Shown: positions 1-7,795, counted from the first letter of the stretch. The stretch: DNA of 16,090 bases from an uncultured Chloroflexota bacterium (GCA_913056415.1 CAJXNA010000015.1:1-16090), one strand, 5' to 3'. Program-made: numbers and translations. The notes: a model not told the origin generated them from the letters alone.

Positions 1-250
1 GCGCTTGCCCGGTAAGTCCTGGTAGCCATAAGAAACAGAACGCGCATAACTTTCCGCAACCTCGAAGGCCTGGGGGGCCCTGTCTTTTGATAAGGGGCTA
101 GTTTCCTGACGTCACTTCTGATGCCAGCCTACTCTCTGGAACGCAGTCAAACGCTGACTCCAGATCGTCCAGGCAGCGGTCGGTGGTGTCCAGGGGTCGG
201 ACGTTTCGCATCGAGGCTGGCCTGATGGAGCGACGGGCCGTATCTGGCTG
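1..250. other. Left-edge stretch with no convincing gene
   Basis: This stretch lies downstream of nuoB (minus strand). I see no conserved protein and no terminator with a clear T tract. The only open frame worth naming is a 37-codon minus-strand ORF at 98-211 (ATG start, TAG stop, beginning MRNVRPLDTT). It has no Shine-Dalgarno sequence and no resemblance I recognise, so I do not call it a gene. In most nuo operons nuoC would start here. It does not. Confidence 0.6.
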
Positions 251-865
251 CTACACCTTCGCGTAGGGCGGGAAGAGCGACTCCAGCTCGCGCCGGATCG
301 GGTCGCCCTCAGGGAGGTATCTGGAGAAGTCGCCGCTGGGCAGCTTGGCCTCGCGCTTGCCGATTGTGCCCACCTTCTTGATCTTCTCCTGGAGCAGGAT
401 CAGCCCCTGAAGGAGCGACTCCGGCCGCGGCGGGCAGCCGGGGACGTATACGTCCACGGGGATGATGAGGTTGACGCCGGGGAGGGTGCTGTAGCCGAAG
501 GCGAACGGCCCGCCGATGGTGGCGCAGCTTCCCATGGAGATCACCCAGCGCGGCTCCGCCATCTGAAGGTATATCCGCCGCACCGGCGGCGCCATCTTCC
601 AGGTAACCGTGCCGGCGACGATCATCAGGTCCGCCTGACGGGGGGAGGCGCGCATCACCTCGGCGCCGAAGCGGGCGAGGTCGTAGCGCGGGGTCGCCGT
701 GGCGATCATCTCGATGGCGCAGCAGGCGAGCCCGAACATCACCGGCCACAGCGACGACCGCCGCGCCCAGCTGACGACCCCATCCACCGAGGCGAGCAGG
801 ATGTTCTGCTTGACCACCTCGTCGATGTCACCGTCCTCGTGGACCTTGATCAGCGGTTTGTCCAT
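251..865 (-). CDS. nuoB: NADH-quinone oxidoreductase subunit B (NuoB)
   Basis: NuoB is the peripheral-arm subunit of respiratory complex I. It holds the terminal [4Fe-4S] cluster N2, which passes electrons to quinone at the cytoplasmic membrane surface. The 204-residue protein is complete. All four N2 cysteines are visible: the tandem pair C48-C49 in GLACCAIEM, C114 in GSCATIGGP and C144 in VPGCPPRPE. The quinone-site segment TVTWKMAPPVRRIY follows at about 86-99. It starts with ATG at 865, 48 bp downstream of the cysteine desulfurase stop on the same strand, and a REP-like hairpin occupies the place where a ribosome site would be. No nuoA precedes it and no nuoC follows in the 250 bp available, which is unusual because nuoB normally sits in a nuoABCD run. 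Paralogous group 4 hydrogenase small subunits share the cysteines, but length and motifs fit NuoB best. Confidence 0.95.
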   Translation of the reverse strand: MDKPLIKVHEDGDIDEVVKQNILLASVDGVVSWARRSSLWPVMFGLACCAIEMIATATPRYDLARFGAEVMRASPRQADLMIVAGTVTWKMAPPVRRIYLQMAEPRWVISMGSCATIGGPFAFGYSTLPGVNLIIPVDVYVPGCPPRPESLLQGLILLQEKIKKVGTIGKREAKLPSGDFSRYLPEGDPIRRELESLFPPYAKV

Positions 866-898
866 CTCAGGCCTGTCCTGAGCCCGGTCGAAGGGCTC
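866..898. repeat. REP-like double hairpin before nuoB
   Basis: Two overlapping perfect 6-bp hairpins are visible. One is ctcagg/cctgag (866-871 with 877-882, loop 5). The other is gagccc/gggctc (880-885 with 893-898, loop 7). They share three bases, so both cannot form at once. The core cctgtcctgagcccggtcga, followed by aggg, matches from memory a widely scattered REP-like family (CCTTCGAC...CTCAGGACAGG) common in environmental bacterial genomes. It ends immediately before the nuoB ATG, so it could mask initiation on the iscS-nuoB transcript. Confidence 0.6.
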
Positions 899-913
899 CG
901 TTCGCGAATTGTA

Positions 914-2131
914 TCACAAAGGCTTCTCACCCGCCGCGCGCGCCTCCGTGGCCTCCCGCTCCGGCCACGTCGGCGACAGCGCCCGCAAGCGCGACACTAT
1001 CCCCGGCAGGATCTCCAGCAGGTAGTCGATCTCCTCCATCGTGTTCTCCATGCCTACGGTCAGGCGCAGGCTGCCCCGCGCCAGCTCCAGCGATAGACCC
1101 ATCGCCGTGAGCACGTGCGAAGGCTCAAGCGAGCCGGAGGTGCAGGCCGAGCCGCTGGACGCCGCCACACCCTGGAGGTCCAGCGCCATCAGGATCGCCT
1201 CCCCCTCTATGTACTCGAAGCAGAAGGAGGCGCTGTTGCAGAGGCGGCGGGCGCGGTCCGTGGGCCCCGTGATGTGAGTGTGGGGGACGCGGGCCGGCAG
1301 TTCGTCCAGCAGCCGGTTCCGTAAGGCGGAGCAGTGGGCGTTGCGGGCTTCGAACTCAGCGTACGCCAGGGCCATCGCCTTCACCATGCCTACGATGTAG
1401 GCGACGTTCTCCGTGCCGGCGCGGCGGTTCTTCTCCTGCGCTCCGCCCAACATCTGTGGCAGGAGGGGGGTGCGACTTCGCACGTATAGCGCGCCGACCC
1501 CCTTGGGCCCGTAGAACTTGTGCGCCCCGATCGATAGCAGGTCCACCCCCAGGCCGTCGACGCCCACGTTCAGGGCGCCCACCGCCTGCACGGCGTCCGT
1601 ATGGAAGGCCGTGTGCCGGTTCTTTGCCTTGACTGTGCGCACCGCCTCTGCTACCGGCTGAATGGTGCCGACCTCGTTGTTGGTCAGCATGATGCTCACC
1701 AGGGTCGTCTCCTCGCCCACAGCCTTCTCCAGCTCGGCCAGGTCGATAAACCCCTCGCTATTCACGGGCAGGTAGGTCAGGCGGAACCCTTCCTGCTCCA
1801 GCCGCTCCGCGGTGTGGAGCACGGCGTGGTGCTCTATGGCGGAGGTGACGATGTGGTTGCCCCGTCGGCGGCTGGCGTAAGCGACGCCGCGCAGGGCCAT
1901 GGCATCGCTCTCGGAGCCGCAGGAGGTGAAGACGATCTCCTGGGGCTTGCAGCCCAGGATCTCTGCGATGGTGCGGCGGGCGCCGTCCAGTCCCTTGCGC
2001 GCCTCCTGGGCCTCAGCGTAGAGGCTGGAGGGGTTGCCCCAGAAGTCGGACAGGTAGGGGAGCATCGCCTCCAGGACGCGGGGGTCCAGGGGCGTAGTGG
2101 CCGCGTGGTCTAGATATATGCGCTTTCTCAT
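914..2131 (-). CDS. iscS: Cysteine desulfurase, group I (IscS/NifS type)
   Basis: This is a PLP enzyme that takes sulfur from L-cysteine as a persulfide for Fe-S clusters or tRNA thiolation. The protein has 405 residues, the usual length. Visible features are the N-terminal IYLDHAATTPLDP motif, H101 stacking on PLP, D179 in FHTDAVQ, the Schiff-base K205 in SIGAHKFYGPKG, RAGTEN at 237-242, and catalytic C330 in the long loop SSGSACTSGSLEPSHV. That loop marks group I (IscS/NifS), unlike the group II SufS encoded across the divergent promoter. It has an ATG start at 2131 with no clear Shine-Dalgarno sequence and a leader of about 110 nt from the predicted promoter. It is co-oriented with nuoB, 48 bp apart, and probably co-transcribed. 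No iscU or iscA lies nearby. Family assignment is sure. The choice between the names iscS and nifS is not. Confidence 0.93.
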   Translation of the reverse strand: MRKRIYLDHAATTPLDPRVLEAMLPYLSDFWGNPSSLYAEAQEARKGLDGARRTIAEILGCKPQEIVFTSCGSESDAMALRGVAYASRRRGNHIVTSAIEHHAVLHTAERLEQEGFRLTYLPVNSEGFIDLAELEKAVGEETTLVSIMLTNNEVGTIQPVAEAVRTVKAKNRHTAFHTDAVQAVGALNVGVDGLGVDLLSIGAHKFYGPKGVGALYVRSRTPLLPQMLGGAQEKNRRAGTENVAYIVGMVKAMALAYAEFEARNAHCSALRNRLLDELPARVPHTHITGPTDRARRLCNSASFCFEYIEGEAILMALDLQGVAASSGSACTSGSLEPSHVLTAMGLSLELARGSLRLTVGMENTMEEIDYLLEILPGIVSRLRALSPTWPEREATEARAAGEKPL

Positions 2132-2226
2132 AGCTCGGCGTCAGTAGCGGGACTCTCTTGCCAACCTAGCACCGCTCGATTGAGGCGGTCAAGGCGAAAC
2201 ACCTGTCGCGGGCGTTCCTGTGAGCG

Positions 2227-2255
2227 TTGCTACAGGTACGGTCCCGTGCTATTAT
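2227..2255 (+). promoter_or_regulatory. Predicted sigma70-type promoter for sufBCDSU
   Basis: TTGCTA (2227-2232, 4/6 to TTGACA) lies 17 bp before TATTAT (2250-2255, 5/6 to TATAAT). Start would be near 2262, giving a leader of about 120 nt before the sufB TTG. A second -10-like TATACT lies at 2328-2333 but has no -35 at a good distance, so it is a weaker alternative. Confidence 0.5.
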
Positions 2256-2278
2256 ACAGTCGAAGTGGAGATTGTTAC
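2251..2278 (-). promoter_or_regulatory. Predicted sigma70-type promoter for iscS-nuoB
   Basis: On the minus strand, GTAACA (2278-2273, 4/6 to the -35 consensus) is followed after 16 bp by a perfect TATAAT (2256-2251). Transcription would begin near 2244, leaving a leader of about 113 nt before the iscS ATG. The -10 shares its bases with the opposing suf promoter. Confidence 0.5.
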
Positions 2279-2285
2279 AGTCAAA

Positions 2286-2297
2286 TGTTTCCAAACA
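2286..2297. promoter_or_regulatory. Short perfect inverted repeat, candidate operator
   Basis: TGTTT-CC-AAACA is a perfect 5-2-5 inverted repeat between the divergent genes. It lies just downstream of the predicted suf start near 2262 and upstream of the alternative -10 at 2328. The position suits a dimeric repressor that senses cluster supply (an Rrf2 or SufR type would be the usual suspect). It does not match an IscR or cyanobacterial SufR site that I know. A repeat this short can also arise by chance. Confidence 0.35.
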
Positions 2298-2383
2298 CCT
2301 TGCGCGCCCTCACCGCATGATGCAAGTTATACTAAGGGTGGGCTGGCAAAGAGATTCCGTGAATAGGCTAGGAGGAAGCGATC

Positions 2384-3850
2384 TTGACCACCCCTACAAA
2401 GACTAAGGTCATATCGCGGAAGACGACTGACCTCGATACGGACTACAAGTGGGGCTTCGTTACCGATATCGAGTCGGATCTGGCCCCTAAGGGTCTGAAT
2501 GAGGAGATCATTCGCCTGATCGTCGCCAAAAAGAACGAGCCTGAGTGGATGCTGGAATGGCGGCTCAGGGCCTATCGACACTGGATGAAGCTGAATTACG
2601 AGGAGCCCAAGTGGGCCAAGATCCACCATCCGCCAATCGACTTCCAGGACATCTACTACTACGCTTCCCCCATCAAGGAGAAAAGCCCCGGCAGCCTGGA
2701 CGAGGTGGACCCGGAGCTGGTGGAGGCGTTCAACAAGCTGGGCATCCCCATTGAGGAGCAGAAGAAGCTGTCGGGCGTGGCCGTGGACGCCGTCTTCGAC
2801 AGCGTGTCCATCGCCACTACCTACAAGAAGACGCTGGAGGAGCTGGGGATCATCTTCTGCTCCGTCAGCGAGGCGGTGCAGAAGCACCCGGAGCTGATCA
2901 AGAAGTACCTCGGCTCCGTGGTGCCGTACACAGATAACTTCTACGCCAGCCTCAACGCGGCCGTCTTCAGCGACGGCACCTTCGCCTACATACCGCCGGG
3001 GGTGCGCTGCCCAATGGAGCTGATGACCTACTTCCGCATGAACACGGAAGGCACCGGTCAGTTTGAGCGGACGCTCATAATCGCCGATGAGGGCAGCTAC
3101 GTCAGCTATCTGGAGGGGTGCACCGCACCGATGAGGAAGTCCAACCAGCTACACGCCGCGGTCGTGGAGCTTATCGCTCTGGACAACGCTGAGATCAAGT
3201 ACTCGACGCTCCAGAACTGGTACCCGGGCGATAAAGAGGGCAAAGGCGGCGTGTTTAACTTCGTCACTAAGCGGGGGAAGGCCGCCGGCGTGAACTCCAA
3301 GATCTCCTGGACGCAGGTGGAGACCGGCTCCGCCATCACCTGGAAGTACCCCAGCGTGATCCTCCAGGGCGATAACTCCGTGGGCGAGTTCTACTCCGTG
3401 GCGCTGGTGAACAACTATCAGCAAGCGGATACCGGCACCAAGATGATTCACATCGGTAAGGATACTAAGAGCACCATCGTCGCAAAGGGTATCTCCGCCG
3501 GGCACGGCCAGAACACCTATCGCGGTTTGGTAAAGATCATGCCTTCCGCCACTAACGCTAGGAACTTTACGCGCTGCGACTCTCTGCTCATAGGCGACAA
3601 GTGCGGCGCCCACACCGTGCCGTACATCGAGGTACGAAACCCGACCGCGCAGATGGAGCACGAGGCGACCACCTCCAAGGTCAGCGATGACCAACTCTTC
3701 TACTGCATGCAGCGCGGCATCTCGGAGGAGGACGCCCAGCACATGATTATCAACGGCTTTTGCAGAGGCATCTTCAAGGAGCTGCCGTTCGAGTTCGCCA
3801 TGGAGGCGTCGCAGCTACTGAAGGTCAGTCTGGAAGGAGCCGTGGGTTAG
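2384..3850 (+). CDS. sufB: Fe-S cluster assembly scaffold SufB
   Basis: SufB is the core scaffold of the SufBC2D complex, on which a nascent Fe-S cluster is built from SufS/SufU sulfur. The protein has 488 residues, the family's usual size. Recognisable blocks are YIPPGVRCPMELMTYFR (about 202-218), SYLEGCTAPM, LQNWYPGD, the cluster/persulfide cysteine C407 in DKCGAHTVPY and E427 in MEHEATTSK, matching the E. coli C405/E434 pair. The C-terminal INGFCRGIFKELPFEFA is diagnostic. It starts at TTG 2384 because a strong aggagga (2370-2376) sits 7 bp upstream and no nearby ATG fits the family start. It is the first gene of the suf operon, and sufC starts at the base after its stop. The TTG start may damp translation of an otherwise well-placed site. 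Confidence 0.97.
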   Translation: MTTPTKTKVISRKTTDLDTDYKWGFVTDIESDLAPKGLNEEIIRLIVAKKNEPEWMLEWRLRAYRHWMKLNYEEPKWAKIHHPPIDFQDIYYYASPIKEKSPGSLDEVDPELVEAFNKLGIPIEEQKKLSGVAVDAVFDSVSIATTYKKTLEELGIIFCSVSEAVQKHPELIKKYLGSVVPYTDNFYASLNAAVFSDGTFAYIPPGVRCPMELMTYFRMNTEGTGQFERTLIIADEGSYVSYLEGCTAPMRKSNQLHAAVVELIALDNAEIKYSTLQNWYPGDKEGKGGVFNFVTKRGKAAGVNSKISWTQVETGSAITWKYPSVILQGDNSVGEFYSVALVNNYQQADTGTKMIHIGKDTKSTIVAKGISAGHGQNTYRGLVKIMPSATNARNFTRCDSLLIGDKCGAHTVPYIEVRNPTAQMEHEATTSKVSDDQLFYCMQRGISEEDAQHMIINGFCRGIFKELPFEFAMEASQLLKVSLEGAVG

Positions 3851-4654
3851 ATGAGCGCCCGCGCGGGTAACCACAAGGGGCCGCTCCTTGAGGTGCGCGA
3901 CCTGCACGCAGGAGTGGCGGAGGTAGAGATACTCAAAGGGCTGGACCTCACTGTCAACCTGGGCGAGGTGCACGCCATCATGGGCCCCAACGGCAGCGGT
4001 AAGAGCACATTGGCCAACGTCCTGGCGGGCAAGCCCGAATACAAAGTCACCGCGGGAGAGGTCATCTACGAGGGCAGTAACCTGCTGAAGTTGACCCCGG
4101 ACCGGCGCGCCCTGGATGGGATCTTCCTCGCCTTTCAGTACCCCGTCGAGCTGCCAGGCGTCCGCGAGCGTGAGTTCATGAAGACAGCGCTGGACGCCAT
4201 ACGGGAGCATCGGGGGTTGGAGAAGCTCAGCGTCAGGGAGTTCAACAAGCTGTTTCAGGAGAAGATCGCCCAGATGGAGATGTCCCCCGACCTGGTGAAG
4301 CGGTCGGTCAACGAAGGGTTCTCCGGCGGCGAGAAGAAGCGCAACGAGATACTTCAGTTGGCTGTGCTGGAGCCGAAGCTGGCGCTACTGGATGAGACGG
4401 ACTCGGGTCTGGATATCGATGCTCTTAAGATCGTCGCCGATGGAGTCAACAAGCTCCGGGGGCCCTCGAGAGCGATAGTGATCGTGACCCACTACCAGCG
4501 CATCCTGGACTACATAAAGCCTGACTTCGTCCACGTGCTCATAGACGGGCGCATAGTGAGGTCTGGTGGCCCCGAGCTGGCCCTAGAGCTTGAAGCGAAG
4601 GGCTACGAATGGATTAAAGAGGCCGTCGAAAGCGGCGAACGGTTGAGCGTCTAA
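3851..4654 (+). CDS. sufC: Fe-S assembly ATPase SufC
   Basis: SufC is a soluble ABC-type ATPase that drives conformational change in SufBC2D during cluster assembly. It is not a transporter. The protein has 267 residues. Visible motifs are Walker A GPNGSGKST (45-53), Q-loop Q96 in AFQYP, signature FSGGEKKR (157-164), Walker B with LALLDETDSGLD (177-188) and the switch H214 in VTHYQRIL. The sequence DETDSGLD in place of DEP/DEATSALD is typical of SufC. It starts with ATG directly after the sufB TAG with no gap. An aaggag (3834-3839) inside the sufB end lies 11 bp before it, so translation is probably coupled. Confidence 0.97.
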   Translation: MSARAGNHKGPLLEVRDLHAGVAEVEILKGLDLTVNLGEVHAIMGPNGSGKSTLANVLAGKPEYKVTAGEVIYEGSNLLKLTPDRRALDGIFLAFQYPVELPGVREREFMKTALDAIREHRGLEKLSVREFNKLFQEKIAQMEMSPDLVKRSVNEGFSGGEKKRNEILQLAVLEPKLALLDETDSGLDIDALKIVADGVNKLRGPSRAIVIVTHYQRILDYIKPDFVHVLIDGRIVRSGGPELALELEAKGYEWIKEAVESGERLSV

Positions 4655-4672
4655 GGACGGTGCCAGCGGAGA

Positions 4673-6016
4673 ATGCCCCACGCCCTCGCCACACCTGACA
4701 GCTACCTGACCGACTTCCGTACGTTTGAGACGAACCTTCCAGACGAAGGGCCGGACTGGATTCGAGAAGTTCGACAGCAGGCGTTGGCCCGGTTCCGAGA
4801 GCTGGGTTTCCCTACCGCCCGCCGCGGCAACGAGAAGTGGAAGTACACGAACGTCGGCCCCATCGCTGATGCAACGTTTAGCTATCCGTTTGACGCCGGC
4901 GCGGAGGTAAGTCTCTCTGACATACGGAGTGTCGCTCCCTGGGACGACGGCTGGGCCACCGTCGTTTTCGTCAACGGCCGCTACTCCCCTGCGCTCTCGA
5001 CGATCGTCGCGCTCGACGGTGTACAGGTGACCAACCTAGAGGAGGCCGTCCGCGCCGACGGCGACGTAATCGAAAGACACCTTGCCCGCCACGCTACCTA
5101 CGAGGACGACGGATTTACCGCCCTGAACACCGCCTTCCTCCGTGATGGCGCCTTCGTCCACGTCCCCGAGGGCGAATCGCTCCAGTCGCCGCTGCACCTG
5201 ATCTTCGTCACGGCGGAGGGCGCTGAGCCCGGCGTATCCTACCCAAGGACCCTCATCGTGGCCGGCGCTCGAAGCGAGTTGACCGTCATCGAAAGCTACG
5301 TGAGCCTCTCCTCCTCGCGCTACCTCACCGACGCCGTGACGGAGATCGTCGTCGGTGACGGGGCCCAGGTCGAGCACTACAAGCTTCTCCTGGAGAGCGA
5401 GGGGGCGTTTCACGTGGCGGTCAGCCGCGTTCACCAGGGTGAGGACAGCGTTTTCTCCTCCACGTTCTACGCCAGGGGCGCAGCCATCGCCAGGAACGAC
5501 ATCCAGGTGCTGCTGGACGCGCCCGGCAGCTCCTGCACCCTGAACGGCCTCTACATGACATCGGGCAGCCAGCATATCGACAACTACATCAACATCGAGC
5601 ATGCGAAGCCCCACGGGACGAGCCGCCTGTTCTACAAGGGCATCCTGGATGGGGAGTCCAAAGCCGTTTTTGGCGGCACTGTGCTGGTTCGGCCTGGCGC
5701 CGACAAGACCGACGCTCACCAGGAAGACAAGAACCTTCTCCTCTCGGAGAAGGCGGAGGTGGCCAGTAAGCCCAGCCTGGAGATCTACGCCGACGATGTC
5801 AAGTGCGGTCACGGGGCGACGGCGGGCACGATAGCCGAAGACGCGATCTTCTACATGAGGAGCCGCGGCCTCGATCTGGAGACGGCTACCGCGTTTCTGA
5901 TCAAGGGGTTCGCGAGCGGGATCCTGGATAAGGTACGTGTTCAACCGCTCAGAGCCTTTCTGGAAAAGCTGACCACTAAGGCGCTGTGGGGCTCTCGATT
6001 CGGGCAGGCGTCATGA
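4673..6016 (+). CDS. sufD: Fe-S assembly protein SufD
   Basis: SufD is the SufB paralogue that forms the SufB-SufD heterodimer and is needed for iron entry into the complex. The protein has 447 residues. N-terminal helices include a typical RRGNEKWKYTNV stretch (50-61). The beta-helix core contains PLHLIFVT and HIDNYINIEH. H380 in KCGHGATAGTI matches the functionally important E. coli SufD His360, and the end IKGFASGILDKV is typical. ATG at 4673 lies 18 bp after sufC. A ggag sits almost against the start, so the ribosome site is poor and coupling is likely. The stop overlaps the sufS start as ATGA. Confidence 0.95.
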   Translation: MPHALATPDSYLTDFRTFETNLPDEGPDWIREVRQQALARFRELGFPTARRGNEKWKYTNVGPIADATFSYPFDAGAEVSLSDIRSVAPWDDGWATVVFVNGRYSPALSTIVALDGVQVTNLEEAVRADGDVIERHLARHATYEDDGFTALNTAFLRDGAFVHVPEGESLQSPLHLIFVTAEGAEPGVSYPRTLIVAGARSELTVIESYVSLSSSRYLTDAVTEIVVGDGAQVEHYKLLLESEGAFHVAVSRVHQGEDSVFSSTFYARGAAIARNDIQVLLDAPGSSCTLNGLYMTSGSQHIDNYINIEHAKPHGTSRLFYKGILDGESKAVFGGTVLVRPGADKTDAHQEDKNLLLSEKAEVASKPSLEIYADDVKCGHGATAGTIAEDAIFYMRSRGLDLETATAFLIKGFASGILDKVRVQPLRAFLEKLTTKALWGSRFGQAS

Positions 6017-7302
6017 CCGAAGCCGAGCCCGTCACTAACCAGGGCGTTAGCGGGAAGCCCGCCGGTGGCCTGGACATCGCGCGGATCAGGGAGGACTTCC
6101 CCATTCTGGCTCGTGAGGTCCACGGTAAGCCCCTGGTCTATCTGGACAACGCGGCCACCTCCCAGAAGCCGCGCCAGGTGATCGAAGCGCTGGTACGCTA
6201 CTACGAGAGCTACAACGCCAACATCCATCGTGCCGTCCACTGCCTGGGGGAGGAGGCTACCGCAGCCTACGAGGAGGCGAGAGCGAAAGTCGCGCGGTTC
6301 ATAAACGCTCCCTCTCCTGAGTGCATCGTCTTCACCCGCAACACCACGGAGGCGATCAACCTCGTCGCCTACACGTGGGGCCGCGCTAACGTTGGGCCGG
6401 ACTCGGGGGTTCTGCTCACCCTGCTCGAGCACCACTCGAACATCATCCCCTGGCAGCGCCTCACGGCCGAGAAGGGCGCATCCCTCCGCTACATCGGCAT
6501 CACGGAGCAGCAGACGCTGGAGCTGGACGGGTTGGAGAACCTGATGGACAGCCGCACCCGTCTCTTGTCGGTGACTCAGGTGTCTAACGCCTTAGGGACG
6601 ATCAACCCCGTCCAGACGCTGGTCGCTGAGGCTCACCGCAACGGGACGATGGTCCTGGTGGACGGCGCTCAGAGCGTCCCCCACATGCCGGTGGACGTGC
6701 AGGCCATGGACTGCGACTTCTTCGCGTTCTCCAGCCACAAGATGCTTGGCCCTACCGGCGTAGGCGTCCTCTACGCCCGGCCAGAGCTGCTGCAGGAGAT
6801 GGATCCCTTCCTGGGCGGCGGCGAGATGATCAAGCGTGTCACCCAGGAGGACGCCATCTGGAACGACGTGCCCTGGAAGTTCGAGGCCGGCACTCCCAAC
6901 ATCGCCGACGTCATCGGCTTCGGTGTCGCTATCGACTACCTGAACGGCCTGGGCATGGAGAACGTGCGCGCTCACGAGATGGAGATGAGCGAGTACGCCC
7001 TGCGCCGCCTCCGCCAGCTGGAGGAGGTCATCATTTACGGGCCGCCGGACCCCGCTGACCGCGGCGGCGTCATCTCCTTCAACTACCCGGATCTGCACCC
7101 ACACGACATCGGCACCGTCTTGGACCGGCACGGGGTGGCTGTGCGGGCCGGCCACCACTGCGCGCAACCTCTGATGAGCCACCTGGATGTGTCGGGAACT
7201 GTGCGGGCCAGCTTCTACGTGTACAATACGCTGGCGGAGGTGGACGTACTGGTGGACGCCCTCGGACAGGCGTACGCTTTCTTCAGCAATGACCGCAAAT
7301 AG
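6013..7302 (+). CDS. sufS: Cysteine desulfurase SufS (group II)
   Basis: SufS is a PLP-dependent desulfurase that passes cysteine sulfur to SufU. The protein has 429 residues from the ATG at 6013. I prefer this start to an in-frame GTG at 5986 because it forms the classic ATGA overlap with the sufD stop and the extra nine residues match nothing. Key features are VYLDNAATSQKP (42-53), the H140-H141 block in LLEHHSNIIPWQ, D218 in LVDGAQSVPH, Schiff-base K243 in FSSHKMLGPTG, FEAGTPN (290-296) and catalytic C383 in the short loop RAGHHCAQPLM. The short loop is the group II hallmark. It is distinct from the group I enzyme at 914-2131. Confidence 0.97.
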   Translation: MTEAEPVTNQGVSGKPAGGLDIARIREDFPILAREVHGKPLVYLDNAATSQKPRQVIEALVRYYESYNANIHRAVHCLGEEATAAYEEARAKVARFINAPSPECIVFTRNTTEAINLVAYTWGRANVGPDSGVLLTLLEHHSNIIPWQRLTAEKGASLRYIGITEQQTLELDGLENLMDSRTRLLSVTQVSNALGTINPVQTLVAEAHRNGTMVLVDGAQSVPHMPVDVQAMDCDFFAFSSHKMLGPTGVGVLYARPELLQEMDPFLGGGEMIKRVTQEDAIWNDVPWKFEAGTPNIADVIGFGVAIDYLNGLGMENVRAHEMEMSEYALRRLRQLEEVIIYGPPDPADRGGVISFNYPDLHPHDIGTVLDRHGVAVRAGHHCAQPLMSHLDVSGTVRASFYVYNTLAEVDVLVDALGQAYAFFSNDRK

Positions 7303-7795
7303 AGAGGACGAGTACGCTCAGCAGGAAGCCCAGTTGGACGACCTCTATCGCGAGGTCATCCTGGATCACTACCGTAACCCCCGTTACCGCGGCTCCCTCC
7401 CCTCACCTACGACGAGATATGAGGGCTACAACCCTCTATGCGGCGACGACGTGACGGTTGAGCTACTGGTGAAGGGCGGAATCGTCGAGGACGTGGCGTA
7501 TCACGGCTCCGGCTGCTCCATCAGCCAGTCCTCCGCTTCCATGATGACCGAGGCGATTCGTGGCAAAACGGTGCAGAAAATCGAGTCGCTATTCAGGGAG
7601 TTCACGGCCATGATGCGGGGCTCCGATGATATCGATTTCGATTTGATAGGCGACTTGGAGGCGCTGGAGGGGGTGCGTAAGTTCCCCGTGCGCGTCAAGT
7701 GCGCCACCCTCGCCTGGCATACGCTGCAAGAGGCCTTGCAGCACCTGGATCAAGGTGAGGACCAGGTCGCGAGCGACGAACGCGCGATACGTTAG
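7289..7795 (+). CDS. sufU: Zinc-dependent sulfurtransferase SufU
   Basis: SufU accepts sulfur from SufS by ligand exchange at a zinc site and hands it to SufBCD. It resembles IscU but is not the scaffold. The protein has 168 residues. Visible features are LYREVILDHYRNPR (19-32), the zinc ligands C51 and D53 in PLCGDDVTV, C76 in GSGCSISQSSAS and C138 in VKCATLAWHTL. The SufU-specific insertion between the second and third cysteines is present. I chose ATG 7289, which overlaps sufS by 14 bp. A longer reading frame opens further upstream but its N-terminus is only an out-of-frame copy of sufS. There is no Shine-Dalgarno sequence, so translation likely depends on coupling to sufS. Its TAG interlocks with the gpsA stop on the other strand. 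Confidence 0.95.
   Translation: MTANREDEYAQQEAQLDDLYREVILDHYRNPRYRGSLPSPTTRYEGYNPLCGDDVTVELLVKGGIVEDVAYHGSGCSISQSSASMMTEAIRGKTVQKIESLFREFTAMMRGSDDIDFDLIGDLEALEGVRKFPVRVKCATLAWHTLQEALQHLDQGEDQVASDERAIR

Noticed and set aside
98..211. 37-codon ORF downstream of nuoB on the minus strand
   Set aside because: No ribosome site, no recognisable similarity, and a length expected by chance in GC-rich DNA.
2328..2333. Second suf promoter with TATACT
   Set aside because: No acceptable -35 at 16-18 bp. It was kept only as an alternative to the better promoter at 2227-2255.
3149..3742. Long antisense ORFs opposite sufB, sufD, sufS, thiolase and other genes
   Set aside because: They are shadows of codon bias in GC-rich genes, with low-complexity arginine-, alanine- or valine-rich translations and no ribosome sites.
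5986..6012. Upstream GTG start for sufS
   Set aside because: It would overlap sufD by 31 bp and add nine unconserved residues. ATG 6013 forms an ATGA overlap with the sufD stop.
7187..7288. Upstream extension of sufU
   Set aside because: The extra 34 residues are an out-of-frame reading of the conserved sufS C-terminus. SufU proteins begin near the MTANRED start.
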